Shown piece by piece: positions 1-7,947 of a DNA stretch of 21,579 bases. The number at the start of each line of letters is the position of its first letter. The stretch's first letter is position 1. The DNA comes from a virus: positions 1-21,579 of IMG/VR virus record IMGVR_UViG_3300025151_000353; one strand, given 5' to 3'. The notes beneath the pieces are model-generated. The model was not told the DNA's origin. It saw nothing but the letters and a program-made list of their open reading frames with translations, and made no database searches. The position numbers were made by a program, and so were the translations under genes.

Positions 1-1352
1 TGCTCGTGCATGATGAGAGTGGTAAATGGATTAGGCCAAATAACATACTTAACAACTGGCGTGTAACAAAAACATGTCTTAGGTTGGGTAGTAAAATTAT
101 TGGTAAGTGTTTAATGGGTTCTACATCGAATGCTTTAGATAAGGGTGGTGAAAACTTCAAGAGATTGTACTATGACTCTGATCCGAGCAACAGAAACGCC
201 AACGGTCAAACCAAAAGCGGTATGTATTCACTTTTCATCCCTATGGAATGGAACATGGAAGGTTTTATAGATAGATATGGTATGCCAGTGCTTGAGACGC
301 CTTCTAAGGCTGTTTTAGGCGTTGATGGTGAGATGATATCAAAAGGAGCTATAAACTACTGGGAGGACGAGGTTAAGTCGCTTAAAAACGATCCTGATGC
401 ATTGAACGAATACTACAGACAGTTTTCAAGGACTGAGTCTCATGCATTTAGAGATGAAAGTAAGAGTTCTATATTTAATCTAACAAAGATATACCAGCAG
501 ATAGATTATAACGATAATCTAATACGTGATAGAGTATTAACTCGTGGATCTTTTCACTGGAAGGATGGTAAGATTGATACTGAGGTTATTTGGACACCTA
601 ACGATAGAGGTAGGTTCTTAGTATCGTGGATACCAAATAGTAAGTTGCAGAATAATATGCAAATAGCTAATGGTAATAAGATACCAGGGAATGCTCACAT
701 AGGTTCATTTGGATGCGACTCGTATGATATATCTGGAACAGTTGGTGGTGGCGGATCTAATGGTGCTCTACACGGACTAACAAAGTTTCATATGGATGAT
801 GCTCCTGTTAATGAATTTTTCTTGGAGTATGTGGCTAGACCACAGACTGCTGAACTATTCTTTGAGGATGTTTTAATGGCCTGTGTGTTTTATGGTATGC
901 CGATACTGGCAGAGAATAACAAGCCTAGATTATTGTATCATTTTAAGAACAGAGGGTATAGAAAATACTCATTAAATAGACCAGATAAACCTACAAGGGG
1001 GCTTTCTAAGACAGAGAAAGAGCTAGGTGGTATACCAAACTCATCAGAGGCTGTAAAACAGGCACACGCATCAGCTATAGAGACGTACATAGAGAAGTAC
1101 GTAGGACTTGATACGGACGGTACGTATAGGTCTACAGATGAGATGGGTTCTATGTATTTTAGTAGGACCTTACAAGACTGGGCACGGTTTGATATAAACA
1201 ATAGAACGAAGTTTGATGCATCGATAAGCTCTGGACTAGCTATAATGGCTAACCAGCAGCATCTCTACCAAAAGGTTAAAAAAGAGTCGAAAATAAGCAT
1301 TAACTTTGCAAGATATAACAATAAGGGAAGTATTAGTCAAATAATTAGATGA
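1..1352 (+). CDS. terL: Terminase large subunit, 5'-truncated
   Basis: This is the ATPase/nuclease motor that packages phage DNA into the prohead through the portal. The gene is cut by the left edge: the frame is open from base 3, and the GTG at base 6 is an internal valine codon, not a start. The first visible residues read LVHDESGKW, a Walker B-type hydrophobic-DE motif, so the Walker A half lies outside the window. A coupling-motif-like MGSTSN follows about 35 residues later. The C-terminal half looks like the RNase H-fold nuclease, with candidate metal-binding acidic residues in GSFGCDSYD, PILAENNKP and YRSTDEMGS; I assigned these by pattern only. The stop overlaps the portal start by 4 bases (ATGA), which suggests translational coupling. 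Family call is firm; the exact catalytic residues are inferred. Confidence 0.9.
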   Translation, partial: LVHDESGKWIRPNNILNNWRVTKTCLRLGSKIIGKCLMGSTSNALDKGGENFKRLYYDSDPSNRNANGQTKSGMYSLFIPMEWNMEGFIDRYGMPVLETPSKAVLGVDGEMISKGAINYWEDEVKSLKNDPDALNEYYRQFSRTESHAFRDESKSSIFNLTKIYQQIDYNDNLIRDRVLTRGSFHWKDGKIDTEVIWTPNDRGRFLVSWIPNSKLQNNMQIANGNKIPGNAHIGSFGCDSYDISGTVGGGGSNGALHGLTKFHMDDAPVNEFFLEYVARPQTAELFFEDVLMACVFYGMPILAENNKPRLLYHFKNRGYRKYSLNRPDKPTRGLSKTEKELGGIPNSSEAVKQAHASAIETYIEKYVGLDTDGTYRSTDEMGSMYFSRTLQDWARFDINNRTKFDASISSGLAIMANQQHLYQKVKKESKISINFARYNNKGSISQIIR

Positions 1353-3769
1353 AAGAGATAAACATTTCTATAGATCCATCATCTTTTCCAAGTCAATACG
1401 TACCTGACGCAAAAAAGAGCACAAAAGAGTTTGGGCTTCAGATTGGTCAGGCTATACAGTATGAATGGTTTAAAAAAGATAACGGTGGTTCTAAGTTTTA
1501 CAATCAGTGGGACGCCTTCCATAAACTAAGACTGTACGCTAGAGCGGAGCAGTCTGTAGGAAAGTACAAGAACGAACTAGCCGTTGATGGCGATCTGTCG
1601 TACATGAACCTTGACTGGACACCAGTTCCAATCATACCTAAATTCATAGATATAGTTGTTAATGGTATGGCCGATAGACTTTTTGAGGTTAAGGCATACG
1701 CACAGGATGCGATGTCTGCTGAAAAGAGAAACCAGTATCAGGACACTATAGAGGAGGACATGGTATCAAAGGATTTGCTTACTCAGGTAAAGAATGACTT
1801 TGGTATAGATGCATTCAACACTGATCCTGAAAACTTGCCAGCCAATGATGATGAATTACAGTTGCATATGCAGCTTAATTACAAGTCATCTATAGAGCTT
1901 GCAGAAGAGGCTGTTATAAATACTGTTCTATCTGAGAACAAGTATGATGACACAAGAAAAAGAATTATATACGATATTACAACATTAGGTATAGGTTGTG
2001 CTAAGCATGAGTATTTACCTGGAACGGGTATTGTAACAAAATACGTAGACCCTGCCAACATTGTATACAGCTACACTGAAGATCCAAACTTCAACGACTG
2101 TTTCTATTGGGGAGAGGTTAAGACTACACATATAAGTGAGTTATTAAAGATTGATCCTACACTAACAAGTGATGATCTAGAAAAAGTTGCTAAGTCAAGT
2201 TCTGACTGGCATAACTATTTTCACTCTACACAGTTCTATGAGAATTCACTATTTAATAACGACACAGTAACATTACTACATTTCAATTACAAGACTACTA
2301 AAAAGTTTGTGTATAAGAAAAAGGGTGAGAAGGTTATAGAAAAAGAAGACACATTCAATCCACCAGTAGAGATGATGGAGGAGAGAGAATTTGAAAAGAT
2401 AGAGAAGACCATTGACGTTTGGTATGAGGGCGTTATGGTTATGGGTACTAACATTATACTAAAGTGGCAATTGTCTGAGAATATGGTTAGACCAAAGTCT
2501 GCGTCTCAGAATGCTATCTCTAACTATGTTGCATGTGCACCTAGAATGTATAAAGGTAATATTGAATCATTACTTAGAAGAATGGTTCCCTTTGCAGACC
2601 TCATTCAAATGACACACTTGAAGTTACAGCAGGTAATACAGAAAGTTGTTCCAGATGGTGTGTTCATAGATGCTGATGGTCTAAACGAAGTAGACCTTGG
2701 TAATGGAGCTACATACAACCCAGAGGACGCTTTAAGATTATACTTCCAGACAGGTTCTGTTGTAGGACGTAGCTATACTCAAGATGGTGAGTTCAATAAC
2801 GCAAGAGTTCCTATTCAGGAGCTTGCTAAGAATAGCGGTCAAGGAAAGATAAGTTCTTTAGTTGGTAGTTATAATCACTACCTACAAATGCTTAGAGATG
2901 TAACTGGATTAAATGAGGCAAGAGATGGTTCTATGCCTGATCCAGACTCATTAGTTGGTCTACAAAAATTAGCAGCACTTAACAGTAACACTGCTACAAG
3001 ACACATTCTTGACGCTAGTTTAGATATTACAAGGGATCTTGCTACAGCTTTGACGTGTAGAATATCTGATGCATTAGAGTATCATCCACACAAGGAAGAG
3101 TTTGTTATGCAGATAGGTAAGTATAATGTAAACTTACTTAAGGAAATAAGTGACCTACACATCTATGACTTTGGTATATTTATAGAGATGGCTCCAGATG
3201 ACGAGCAAAAACAAATGCTTGAGCAGAATATTCAGATGGCGCTATCAAAAGGATCTATCGATCTTGATGACGCTATAGATATCAGAGAGGTCAAGAATGT
3301 GAAGCTTGCAAACCAACTTCTTAAGGTTAAGAGAAAACGCAAGGAGAAGGAGAGGCAACAATTTGAGATGCAGAAGATTCAACAGCAGCAGCAAGCACAG
3401 ATGCAGTCACAGCAGATGGCGGCACAGGTTGCAGCTCAGAAACTTCAAATGGAGACTCAGTCTGAAATGCAGATCGCACAAGCGAAAGCTGGATTCGATA
3501 TTGAAAGAATGCGTGGTGAGGCGGCTATTAAGTCTGAGCTAATGCAGTTAGAGTTCCAGTTGAATATGCAGTTAAAAGGTGTAGAGGCTGAGGCGTTAAA
3601 GTCTAGAGAAGACTTGAAAGAAAAAGCAAAGGGTGATAGAATCAGCAAACAAAATACACAACAATCTAAGTTGATAGAGCAGCGTAAGAAGGATCTTCCT
3701 CCTATTAACTTTGAGTCTAACGAAGACACGTTGGATGGCTTTGATCTTGCTGAGTTTGAGCCTAGATAA
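1349..3769 (+). CDS. Portal protein, crAss-like type (806 aa)
   Basis: The portal forms the ring at one capsid vertex through which DNA enters and leaves, and it docks both terminase and tail. The N-terminus (FPSQYVPDAKKSTKEFGLQ and, around residues 82-113, GDLSYMNLDWTPVPIIPKF) matches my memory of crAss-like phage portals, as does the length near 800 residues. The middle is mixed alpha/beta. From about residue 650 the protein becomes a Lys/Gln/Met/Glu-rich coiled coil with a run of glutamines (QQQQQ), the usual place for the helical barrel extending into the head. Nearly all arginines use AGA/AGG, unlike the capsid gene downstream. The start overlaps the terminase stop. Role and family are inferred from recognised sequence; no search was run. 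Confidence 0.9.
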   Translation: MKEINISIDPSSFPSQYVPDAKKSTKEFGLQIGQAIQYEWFKKDNGGSKFYNQWDAFHKLRLYARAEQSVGKYKNELAVDGDLSYMNLDWTPVPIIPKFIDIVVNGMADRLFEVKAYAQDAMSAEKRNQYQDTIEEDMVSKDLLTQVKNDFGIDAFNTDPENLPANDDELQLHMQLNYKSSIELAEEAVINTVLSENKYDDTRKRIIYDITTLGIGCAKHEYLPGTGIVTKYVDPANIVYSYTEDPNFNDCFYWGEVKTTHISELLKIDPTLTSDDLEKVAKSSSDWHNYFHSTQFYENSLFNNDTVTLLHFNYKTTKKFVYKKKGEKVIEKEDTFNPPVEMMEEREFEKIEKTIDVWYEGVMVMGTNIILKWQLSENMVRPKSASQNAISNYVACAPRMYKGNIESLLRRMVPFADLIQMTHLKLQQVIQKVVPDGVFIDADGLNEVDLGNGATYNPEDALRLYFQTGSVVGRSYTQDGEFNNARVPIQELAKNSGQGKISSLVGSYNHYLQMLRDVTGLNEARDGSMPDPDSLVGLQKLAALNSNTATRHILDASLDITRDLATALTCRISDALEYHPHKEEFVMQIGKYNVNLLKEISDLHIYDFGIFIEMAPDDEQKQMLEQNIQMALSKGSIDLDDAIDIREVKNVKLANQLLKVKRKRKEKERQQFEMQKIQQQQQAQMQSQQMAAQVAAQKLQMETQSEMQIAQAKAGFDIERMRGEAAIKSELMQLEFQLNMQLKGVEAEALKSREDLKEKAKGDRISKQNTQQSKLIEQRKKDLPPINFESNEDTLDGFDLAEFEPR

Positions 3770-3783
3770 TTATATGATAATAA

Positions 3784-3799
3784 TGCGTAATTTTGCGCA
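3784..3799. repeat. Short inverted repeat around a promoter box
   Basis: TGCG at 3784-3787 is mirrored by CGCA at 3796-3799. The 8 bases between them are exactly the TAATTTTG promoter-like element. The four-base arms could occur by chance, but centring on a -7 box makes an operator or a phage-specific promoter feature possible. It is not a terminator, because no T-run follows. Confidence 0.35.
3788..3795 (+). promoter_or_regulatory. Bacteroidota -7-like promoter element before scaffold/capsid
   Basis: TAATTTTG, followed by C, matches the TAnnTTTG(C) -7 element of Bacteroidota housekeeping promoters. It lies in the 46-base gap between portal and scaffold genes, 20 bases before the ATG at 3816. 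I find no TTG -33 element at the usual 17-23 base spacing. It would give the scaffold and capsid genes their own transcript. Confidence 0.55.
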
Positions 3800-3815
3800 G
3801 TAAATTTAATTTAAT

Positions 3816-4931
3816 ATGGAAATAAAAGTAAAAGCGGTCCCAGGACCAGGAGAGAAGTCTGTACAAGAGGTTGAAAACGAACTACTTGAGCAGCACGAAG
3901 AGAAACAAGTTGCTGAAGAGCAGCCTGTAGAAACCAATACTGAAACTGTTGAAGAGCAGGCAGTATTACAAGAATTAACCGAGGAAGAGGTTGAGAAGCC
4001 TACATTCGGTGAAGATGACGTTCTTTCATTTATTAAAGAGAGATATAACAAAGAGATAAACTCTGTCGATGATTTATTTGCTCAACGTGAAGCTAATGAT
4101 GAATTACCAGAGGATGTATCTGCCTTCTTGAAGTATAAGAAGGAAACAGGTCGAGGCATCGATGATTTTATGAAGCTACAAGCTGATTATGACAAGATGA
4201 ACGCAGACCAAGTATTGCGAGAATACTACGCCTCTACAGAGGGAGATTTGGACTCAGAAGATATTCAGTATCTAATGGATCAAAAGTTTTCTTATGATGA
4301 GGAGTTAGATGATGACTCTGATGTTAAGGCAAAAAAAATCGCAAAGAAAAGAGAACTTGCAAAAGCAAAGAAGTACTTCAATGAGTTAAAGGAGACGTAT
4401 AAGGTACCTGTCGAGTCGGCTAGTGCACCTGTCAACGAAGATGAAATGGAGTCTTACAATGCTTACAAGGAATATATATCACAAGCACAATCTGTACAAG
4501 AGGAGAATGCTAAGAAGTCTGAGTACTTCCAGAAGAAGACTGATGAAATTTTCAGTGACGAATTCAAAGGTTTTGGGTTCAAGGTCGGTGATCAAGAGAT
4601 TCTGTTTAGCCCTGGTGAGGCGAAGGAAATCAAGGCACTTCAATCTGACATTAACAACTTTATATCTAAGTATTTAGATGAGAATGGTATGGTTAAGGAT
4701 GCAGGAGGGTATCATAAGGCATTAGCTGCTGCAATGAACCCTGAAAAGTTGGCCGCTTTCTTTTATGAGAAAGGTAAGGCTGATGCAGTTGTGAGTGGCT
4801 CAAGACAGTCTAAAAATGTAAACATGGATTTAAAGAGTACACCACAAAACCTTACTAACGATTCAGGTTTTAAAATCAGAGCAATAAATACAGATAGTGG
4901 GCGTGGATTAAAGATTAGATCAAAAAAATAA
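3816..4931 (+). CDS. Probable capsid scaffolding protein (371 aa)
   Basis: This is inferred to guide assembly of the capsid shell. It sits between portal and major capsid genes, the standard place for a scaffold. The N-terminal 65 residues are almost purely acidic and polar (repeated EE, EEQ, VE). The middle holds charged helices (AKKIAKKRELAKAKKYF), and the tail is basic (RGLKIRSKK at the C-terminus), a common way for scaffolds to touch the negatively charged inner capsid face. There are no predicted membrane segments and no cysteine-rich or catalytic motif. I see no protease triad, so maturation by a fused protease is not supported. The start ATG follows an A/T-rich leader (TTTAATTTAAT). 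Function rests on composition and gene order, not on a recognised domain. Confidence 0.7.
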   Translation: MEIKVKAVPGPGEKSVQEVENELLEQHEEKQVAEEQPVETNTETVEEQAVLQELTEEEVEKPTFGEDDVLSFIKERYNKEINSVDDLFAQREANDELPEDVSAFLKYKKETGRGIDDFMKLQADYDKMNADQVLREYYASTEGDLDSEDIQYLMDQKFSYDEELDDDSDVKAKKIAKKRELAKAKKYFNELKETYKVPVESASAPVNEDEMESYNAYKEYISQAQSVQEENAKKSEYFQKKTDEIFSDEFKGFGFKVGDQEILFSPGEAKEIKALQSDINNFISKYLDENGMVKDAGGYHKALAAAMNPEKLAAFFYEKGKADAVVSGSRQSKNVNMDLKSTPQNLTNDSGFKIRAINTDSGRGLKIRSKK

Positions 4932-4954
4932 AAAACTTTTAAAAACAAAAAATC

Positions 4955-6346
4955 ATGGCATTAGCTGTAAACGCAACTCCTGGATTTAGCCTTACTCCGA
5001 GCCCGTCTCAAGTAGCTCTACCAGGATCTTACATTTCAGATTTTGACTTCTTAAGTCAATATCTACCTGACACGCACGAAGCTGAATTCGAGCGTTATGG
5101 AAACCGATCTATCTCTTCTTTCTTACGTTTAGTAGGAGCTGAGATGCCTTCTAACTCTGACCTTATCAAATGGACTGAGCAAGGAAGATTACACATTAAA
5201 TATACAAACGTAACATCTGCTGGATCTTCCACTGATGACACTGCTGTATTCACTGTAGCTGACACTGGAGTATCTGCTGTCGCTATTAGAAAAGGTCAGA
5301 CAGTTATGATCTCTGACAACACCGCTAATTCTACATTGAACAACAAAGGTATCGTTACTGCTGTAAGCGGTCTTGACTTTACTGTTGCTTTTTATGAAGG
5401 TGGTGGACAAGCTAACTACGCTGGTAGCGTAACTGTATTCGTATATGGTTCTGAATTCAAAAAAGGATCTAACGGTATGGAAGGTGCTATCGAAGCTGAA
5501 AGCGAAATCTTTGAAAACACTCCAATCATCCTAAAAGACAAGTATTCTGTATCTGGATCAGATATGGCACAAATCGGATGGGTTGAAGTAACAACTGAGA
5601 ACGGTGCAACTGGATACCTATGGTACTTGAAGTCTGAGCACGAAACTAGATTACGTTTTGAGGATTACCTTGAAACTTCTATGGTTGAAGCTGTACCAGC
5701 TGAAGCTAACTCTGGTGCTCTCTCTGCTACTGGCGACCTAGGAAACAAAGGATCTGAAGGTCTTTTATATGTACTAGAAAACCGTGGTAACGTTGCTCAA
5801 GGTCAATTAACTTCTCTTACTGAGTGGGATGAGGTTGTTGCTCGTTTAGATAAGCAAGGTGCTATCGAGGAGAACGTAATCTTCGTTGATCGAGGAATGT
5901 CTTTCGATATCGATAACATGTTAGCTGGACAGAACAACTTTGGTTCTTCAGGATCTTCATTCGGATTGTTTGATAACGATCAGGATATGGCTTTGAACCT
6001 TGGTTTCACAGGATTCCGTAGAGGATATGACTTCTACAAGTCTGACTGGAAATACTTAAACGACGCTACTATGCGTGGTGGTATTACTGGTGGAGCTATC
6101 AATGGTGTATTAGTACCAGCTGGATCTACTTCTGTATACGATCAAGTATTAGGTAAGAACGCTAAGCGTCCTTTCTTACACGTTCGTTATAGAGCTGACC
6201 AAGCTGAGGATCGCAAAATGAAGTCTTGGATCGTTGGTTCTGCTGGCGGTGCTTCAAACAGCGACCTAGACGCTATGGAAGTTCACTTCTTGTCTGAGAG
6301 AGCTCTTTGTACTTTAGGTGCAAACAACTTCTTCTTATTCAAGTAA
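4955..6346 (+). CDS. Major capsid protein, HK97-fold (463 aa)
   Basis: This is the main shell protein. The segment from about residue 24 (YISDFDFLSQYLPD, then YGNRSISSFLRLVGAE and KWTEQGRLH) matches the N-terminal region of crAss-like major capsid proteins as I remember them. Residues about 85-170 look like a beta-rich insertion (KGQTVMISDN, GIVTAVSGLDFTVAFYEGGG, VTVFVYGSEF), which in HK97-fold capsids often faces outward. Codon use differs from the neighbours: by hand count 12 of 18 arginines are CGN, against roughly 4 in 30 in the portal, as expected for a very highly expressed gene. It follows the scaffold gene by 23 A-rich bases with no promoter motif, so it is co-transcribed with it. A strong terminator follows at 6361-6394. 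Confidence 0.9.
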   Translation: MALAVNATPGFSLTPSPSQVALPGSYISDFDFLSQYLPDTHEAEFERYGNRSISSFLRLVGAEMPSNSDLIKWTEQGRLHIKYTNVTSAGSSTDDTAVFTVADTGVSAVAIRKGQTVMISDNTANSTLNNKGIVTAVSGLDFTVAFYEGGGQANYAGSVTVFVYGSEFKKGSNGMEGAIEAESEIFENTPIILKDKYSVSGSDMAQIGWVEVTTENGATGYLWYLKSEHETRLRFEDYLETSMVEAVPAEANSGALSATGDLGNKGSEGLLYVLENRGNVAQGQLTSLTEWDEVVARLDKQGAIEENVIFVDRGMSFDIDNMLAGQNNFGSSGSSFGLFDNDQDMALNLGFTGFRRGYDFYKSDWKYLNDATMRGGITGGAINGVLVPAGSTSVYDQVLGKNAKRPFLHVRYRADQAEDRKMKSWIVGSAGGASNSDLDAMEVHFLSERALCTLGANNFFLFK

Positions 6347-6360
6347 GATTAAACTATAAG

Positions 6361-6394
6361 AGGTAAGGGGGGCTTCGGCCCCCAATACCTTTTT
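6361..6394 (+). terminator. Rho-independent terminator after the capsid gene
   Basis: Outer arms AGGTA (6361-6365) and TACCT (6386-6390) enclose a GGGGG/CCCCC stem closed by a CTTCGG (UUCG-type) tetraloop at 6373-6378, followed by TTTTT. G6367/A6384 and the flanking A residues form a small internal bulge. It is among the most stable hairpins visible in the window and lies 14 bases after the capsid stop. Confidence 0.92.
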
Positions 6395-6419
6395 ACTATA
6401 AACTTTAAATTTAATTAAA

Positions 6420-7163
6420 ATGAAAAAACAAAAAGTCCTTAAGGACAGAACCTATCGATTAGTAGGGGCGACCGCTCCTTTGAGTTACTCAATCAGAACA
6501 AGAAACTCATCAAGAAAACCATTACTACATTTTGACGGAGAGTCAAACAGAGCATTAAGGTATGCATCAAACCAAAAAAGCCCATTTGAGGATGAGCAGG
6601 ATGGTAACGCTATTTTACAGCCCGTTGTTTTTGAAAACGGAATGCTTTATGTTGACAAGACAAATGTAATACTACAAGAATTTTTATCACTACACCCTGA
6701 CAATGGAAGTATTTTTGCTGAGGTAGATACAGAGAAGGATGCTTCGGTTGAAGTTGAAAACCTAGACTACCAATTAGAGGCTCAGCTACAAGCTAGAGAT
6801 CTACCTTTAGAGATGCTAGAAACCATTGGAAGAGTTGTATTAGGTATGAATATAGACAAGATGTCTACAGCTGAACTTAAGAGGGATGTTAGGTTGTACG
6901 CTAAGAACGAACCAGAGGACTTCTTAGACACTCTAAACGATCCAATGCTTAAGCTACAGAACTTGGCATCAAAATTATTAGATGAGGGCTTATTAAGGCT
7001 TAAAAACAATAATAAAGATGTATACTTCAACTTAGGAGGTAACAAAAAGAAAATGCTGACACTTCCGTTTGGGGAGTCTCCAGTATATACGATTGCTTCA
7101 TACTTTCAAACTGATGAAGGTATAGAGGTTATGACTATGCTAGAGAATAAGTTACAGGAGTAA
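6420..7163 (+). CDS. Conserved phage protein of unknown function (247 aa)
   Basis: I recognise this as a type that recurs next to capsid genes in Bacteroidota and some marine phages, but I know of no established function. The N-terminal 80 residues carry the conserved stretch: YRLVGATAPLSYSIRTRNS, KPLLHFD, NRALRYA and KSPFEDEQDGNAI. Then comes a beta-like segment and a Glu/Leu-rich helical middle (LEMLETIGRVVLGMN, TAELKRDVRLYAK). The C-terminus (KNNNKDVYFNLGGNKKKML, then PFGESPVYTIASYF) could be a small winged-helix-like unit, but this is a guess. It has no signal peptide or membrane segment. It stands alone between two terminators with no promoter box of its own, so it depends on read-through from the capsid transcript. 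A minor capsid or head-completion role is an inference from position. Confidence 0.75.
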   Translation: MKKQKVLKDRTYRLVGATAPLSYSIRTRNSSRKPLLHFDGESNRALRYASNQKSPFEDEQDGNAILQPVVFENGMLYVDKTNVILQEFLSLHPDNGSIFAEVDTEKDASVEVENLDYQLEAQLQARDLPLEMLETIGRVVLGMNIDKMSTAELKRDVRLYAKNEPEDFLDTLNDPMLKLQNLASKLLDEGLLRLKNNNKDVYFNLGGNKKKMLTLPFGESPVYTIASYFQTDEGIEVMTMLENKLQE

Positions 7164-7187
7164 TATTAAATTACACATATAGAGTAG

Positions 7188-7221
7188 ACCCCTTCAGAAA
7201 CGGAGGGGTTTATTTATTTTT
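7188..7221 (+). terminator. Rho-independent terminator before the tail block
   Basis: ACCCCTTC (7188-7195) pairs with GGAGGGGT (7202-7209), with one G-T wobble, around a 6-base loop AGAAAC. TTTATTTATTTTT follows. It closes the head-gene transcript 24 bases after the stop at 7163. The next promoter box begins only a few bases after its T-rich tail. Confidence 0.88.
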
Positions 7222-7223
7222 AC

Positions 7224-7231
7224 TATCTTTG
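7224..7231 (+). promoter_or_regulatory. Bacteroidota -7-like promoter element before connector/tail genes
   Basis: TATCTTTG, followed by CA, fits TAnnTTTG(C). It starts 17 bases before the ATG at 7249 and directly follows a terminator, a clean transcription-unit boundary. No TTG -33 element appears at normal spacing, because the terminator hairpin occupies that region. It probably drives 7249 to 15467. Confidence 0.65.
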
Positions 7232-7248
7232 CATAAATTGTTATAGAG

Positions 7249-7947
7249 ATGATAAACAGCGTAAGAAATACCGTACTAGCGGTAGCTAACAAACAAAACT
7301 TCGGATACATCACTCCCTTCGATTTTAACTTATATGCAAAGCAAGCACAGCTTGATATCTTTGAGGACTATTTCTATAGATACAGCCAGTGGATTACTAA
7401 GCAGAACGTTAGACAATCTGGAAGTGGTTACTCTGATCATGTAAAAAATATTGAGCAGGCTATAGATATATTCTCAACCATAAACACACCTGACGACACA
7501 AACGGACCAGTCTTTCCATTACCGAACGACTACTACCTATTAAATGTTGTTAGATATGGTAACACAGAGGTTGAGCGTGTTTCTAATAGTAAGCTACTAC
7601 ACCTTACATCTTCAAACTTGACAGCCCCGACAACAACATTCCCTGCATACGCAATGAATGGTACAGATATAACTGTGTATCCTAGTACAATAACTACTGG
7701 TGTAACGATACAGTATATTAGAAAACCATTAGACCCTAAGTGGACGTATGTTGCACTTGGTGCTGGTGATAGCGAACCTGTTTTTGATCAGTCAGCTACT
7801 GACTATCAAGACTTTGAACTTCCTCCAGAGGATGAACCATTATTGGTCGCTAAGATTTTACAGTACGCTGGTATCTCTATAAGAGAAAAAGACCTGTATG
7901 TTGGAGGTCAAAATGAAGAAGGTAAAGAAACTCAAAAACAAGGATAA
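7249..7947 (+). CDS. Putative head-tail connector / ring protein (232 aa)
   Basis: This is inferred to be one of the ring proteins joining portal to tail. It opens with a short helical segment (VRNTVLAVANKQNFGYITPF, then FNLYAKQAQLDIFEDYFYRY). The middle is beta-rich, including FPLPNDYYLLNVVRYGNTEV and a DITVYPSTITTGVTIQYIRK strand pair. This PxDYxxLxxVRYG-plus-YxRKP pattern recurs in tail-connector proteins of podovirus-like Bacteroidota phages. It ends in a short polar tail (EEGKETQKQG). It is the first gene after the promoter motif at 7224, and its stop overlaps the next ATG by one base (TAATG). Placement before the muzzle gene supports a connector role. I cannot tell which specific ring it forms. 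Confidence 0.65.
   Translation: MINSVRNTVLAVANKQNFGYITPFDFNLYAKQAQLDIFEDYFYRYSQWITKQNVRQSGSGYSDHVKNIEQAIDIFSTINTPDDTNGPVFPLPNDYYLLNVVRYGNTEVERVSNSKLLHLTSSNLTAPTTTFPAYAMNGTDITVYPSTITTGVTIQYIRKPLDPKWTYVALGAGDSEPVFDQSATDYQDFELPPEDEPLLVAKILQYAGISIREKDLYVGGQNEEGKETQKQG

Noticed and set aside
3379-3414. CAG/CAA-rich stretch in the portal gene as a microsatellite of interest
   Set aside because: It is a short, imperfect glutamine-coding run within the portal coiled coil, common in this family.
3306-3542. 78-codon + strand frame inside the portal gene
   Set aside because: It is an Arg/Ser/His-rich out-of-frame reading of the Gln/Lys coiled coil, and the portal frame is clearly the coding one.
3784-3811. 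TGCG/CGCA hairpin as a terminator after the portal gene
   Set aside because: The stem is only 4 base pairs with an 8-base loop and there is no T-run, so it cannot be a Rho-independent terminator.
3806-4051. 81-codon minus-strand frame over the start of the scaffold gene
   Set aside because: The Ser/Cys/Thr-only composition is what the reverse strand of Glu-rich codons gives. No minus-strand gene has independent support.
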